NCBI GenBank assembly: GCA_026991005.1 | Contig: JALXCH010000107.1 | Location: 1 to 7,999 of the forward strand | Direction: 5' to 3' | Source: Calditrichia bacterium | Lineage (GTDB): Bacteria > Calditrichota > Calditrichia > RBG-13-44-9 | Length of the DNA: 7,999 bases | Part shown: positions 6,568-7,999 of the stretch, piece after piece | Numbering within the stretch: position 1 is the stretch's first letter | How the letters are laid out: each line of letters begins with the position of its first letter | Program-made: the position numbers and the translations under genes | The notes under the pieces: generated by a model | Database searches by the model: none | What the model saw: the letters and a program-made list of their open reading frames with translations, nothing else | Told to the model about the DNA's origin: nothing

Positions 6568-7473
6568 GTGAAGAATCCATATAAACGACAGGACATTTTT
6601 GTGTGTGTGCACGAAGCGCATCGGGGATTTCGCAACCGCATTTCTGTGCACCACATTTTGCAGGAGAAAAAATGTTACCCTCACGGTTGCATCTACTTTC
6701 GCTGGCGGTGCAAGCAGTTGAATAAACGCAGCAAGTGCCATCGCGGCTACACCCACGTAGGGCGTAAATGCTTTGGGTGCAAATATTTCTACGAAGAAAA
6801 AATCCACAACTATCCCGAGCTGCAAATCTCGCCGGAGGAATACCAGGCGTTCCTGAAAGAAAAAGAAGCTTTTGACGACTGGCTGGAAGAGGTGAAGGGG
6901 AGAAATCTGGAAATAAGTGGGCGGGTGGATGGCGTAAAACCCCGGTTTGTGGAAAAGGTGTACCGCCAAAAACGCTCTCTTTCTTTCCGGGGATACCTGG
7001 TGGTATTTAAAGAAATCTTCCTGGGGCGGGAGAAGATAGAGGATTACGTATATGCCCGGATTTCTTCGGAGTATTACCAGAAGTTAAAATTAGGGGCTGG
7101 AGACCGGATAGAGGGTTTCGCCCGGGTAGAGCTGGATCAGGGGCGCCTGGTACTGCACCATTTGCGAGGCATTCAGGTGCTGGAGCGTGGCGAGCCTCCC
7201 ATGTGGACGCATCAAGCAGTATTGGTAGCGCAGGAAACCGCCACGCGTTTCCCGGATCAGCCGGAAGGATGTGTGCAATGCCCTTTTGGGGCACTAATCG
7301 ATGTGGAATATTTCCGCGATCACCATTCCCATGCCCGGCGGCAACTCATCTGCCTGAAGGGTGTACAGGATTACCGGGATTGTTACGTGAAAGCCGAGTA
7401 TTGCGGTCTGGATAGAGAAGCGAACGACCTCCCCGAGGAGGGTCAATGTTCCACTCCCGGTAAAGTGTACTGA
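6568..7473 (+). CDS. Unknown protein with two Cys-rich ends and an OB-like middle
   Basis: I do not recognise this 301-residue protein. The N-terminal 75 residues are basic and rich in Cys and His (C13, C36, C41, C48, C57, C68, C71; CFGC is a zinc- or iron-knuckle-like pair). Residues about 85-110 look helical and charged. Residues about 112-208 alternate beta strands (EISGRV, FRGYLVVFKEIFLG, GDRIEGFARVEL, GRLVLHHLRGIQVL) in a pattern reminiscent of an OB-fold. The C-terminal part has C235-X2-C238, C262, C272, C279 and C294, enough for a four-Cys zinc or iron-sulfur site. No signal peptide or membrane segment is seen, so it is probably cytoplasmic. The start is GTG at 6568 with GAGA 6 nt upstream; in-frame GTG codons at 6601 and 6607 are alternatives. 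It is divergent from xdhC and convergent, 15 nt apart, with the GWxTD gene. Nucleic-acid or metal-cluster binding is a guess. Confidence 0.85.
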   Translation: MKNPYKRQDIFVCVHEAHRGFRNRISVHHILQEKKCYPHGCIYFRWRCKQLNKRSKCHRGYTHVGRKCFGCKYFYEEKIHNYPELQISPEEYQAFLKEKEAFDDWLEEVKGRNLEISGRVDGVKPRFVEKVYRQKRSLSFRGYLVVFKEIFLGREKIEDYVYARISSEYYQKLKLGAGDRIEGFARVELDQGRLVLHHLRGIQVLERGEPPMWTHQAVLVAQETATRFPDQPEGCVQCPFGALIDVEYFRDHHSHARRQLICLKGVQDYRDCYVKAEYCGLDREANDLPEEGQCSTPGKVY

Positions 7474-7488
7474 GAGAAAATGCCTCCT

Positions 7489-7999
7489 TTAATGCTGCTC
7501 GTACACATCCGGTGTGCCGGAGCGAAATATCATCTGCTGCCAGTTGGGCTGGTACAGTTCTTTACTGTGTGTGGAGTGAATAAGCTGGAAATCGCCAAAG
7601 CCGGTTAAATCTCCAAACACAAAGATGACCCCACCTTCCAGTTCGTTATAATACCAGATTTCGTACGGCTTGGCATCGATATCCATGTAGTGGCGCTCTA
7701 TTTCGCTGGGACGCCCGTATGTGAGCAGAACCCGCCCCCGGTCGGTAAGCGCACCCCGGGTTTTCGGGCGCCCGAAATACTGATCGGCGTAGCGCATTCG
7801 CTCCAGAAAATCCTGCCGAAATTCATTAACCGGTGTTTCAGGATTCGTATCCCGTTTCTTCCAGAACTCTGCCAGAAAATCCCGTTTTCCCTTTACATCC
7901 AGGGTTTTGTAAACATGTTTTTCTTTATCGGTGGCGATAAATCTTGCACATTCAAACTCCCGATCCAGATCTTCTTCGCTCATATTCCTAAAAATTTCT
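7489..7999 (-). CDS. GWxTD domain protein, C-terminal part (cut by window edge)
   Basis: The last 169 codons of a protein that resembles the GWxTD-domain family, whose function is unknown; many members are exported or envelope-associated in deep-branching bacteria. Visible family features, numbered from the Met at 7983: an N-terminal helix (EECA-like, residues 8-16), EFWKKRDTNPETPVNEF (39-55), a helix with YADQYF (65-70), GALTDRGRVLLTYGRPSEIE (77-96), YEIWYY (107-112) and FVFGD (121-125). The signature Gly-Trp-x-Thr-Asp reads Gly-Ala-Leu-Thr-Asp here. The Met at 7983 is probably internal: the frame stays open through 7984-7998, and this homology usually sits at the C-terminal end of longer proteins. 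The AGGA-like bases just before that Met keep a short form possible. The start lies outside the window. Confidence 0.82.
   Translation of the reverse strand, partial: EIFRNMSEEDLDREFECARFIATDKEKHVYKTLDVKGKRDFLAEFWKKRDTNPETPVNEFRQDFLERMRYADQYFGRPKTRGALTDRGRVLLTYGRPSEIERHYMDIDAKPYEIWYYNELEGGVIFVFGDLTGFGDFQLIHSTHSKELYQPNWQQMIFRSGTPDVYEQH

Noticed and set aside
7457..7512. CCGG...GTGTAC (7457-7470) versus GTACAC...CCGG (7501-7512) as a bidirectional terminator between convergent genes
   Set aside because: The 30-nt loop, the asymmetric internal loop and the location mostly within both coding ends make a stable terminator unlikely.
1..7999. CRISPR array, tRNA/rRNA genes, insertion sequence or prophage genes
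   Set aside because: I saw no regularly spaced repeats, tRNA-like cloverleaf, rRNA sequence, transposase or integrase motifs on either strand.

Overview
The window holds a compact molybdenum hydroxylase (xanthine dehydrogenase) operon on the minus strand, one Cys-rich protein of unknown function on the plus strand, and the 3' part of a GWxTD-domain protein gene at the right edge. The source is a bacterium with moderate GC content. A GWxTD protein and a promoter mixing a TTGACA -35 with a TAnnTTT-like -10 would fit the FCB assemblage or a neighbour (Calditrichota-like, Ignavibacteria-like or similar deep lineages). This assignment is inferred from gene content only and is weak.

Layout from left to right: 1-117 is AT-rich with nothing I can call. 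118-1296 (-) encodes a Tat-exported C45-type Ntn hydrolase, which overlaps the next gene by ATGA. 1293-3650 (-) is xdhB, the molybdenum-binding catalytic subunit. 3651-3951 is a 301-nt non-coding gap holding a compound hairpin, a possible leader peptide and a small inverted repeat over the xdhB ribosome binding site. 3952-5400 (-) is xdhA, the 2x[2Fe-2S] plus FAD subunit. 5401-5563 is a short gap with a weak attenuator-like hairpin. 5564-6403 (-) is xdhC, the cofactor-loading chaperone. 6404-6567 is a divergent promoter region. 6568-7473 (+) is the unknown protein with two Cys-rich ends around a possible OB-like middle. 7489-7999 (-) is the GWxTD gene, open to the window edge.

Transcription of the xdh cluster probably starts at 6451-6479 and reads xdhC, xdhA, xdhB and then the C45 hydrolase. 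XdhC should bind and help sulfurate the molybdenum cofactor and deliver it to XdhB. XdhA carries electrons from the molybdenum site through two iron-sulfur clusters to FAD and then NAD+. XdhB keeps the Glu/Arg/Glu triad of true purine hydroxylases, so hypoxanthine/xanthine is the best substrate guess. The odd partner is the C45 hydrolase, which should act outside the cytoplasm although it is translationally coupled to a cytoplasmic enzyme. The least explained gene is the Cys-rich plus-strand protein.
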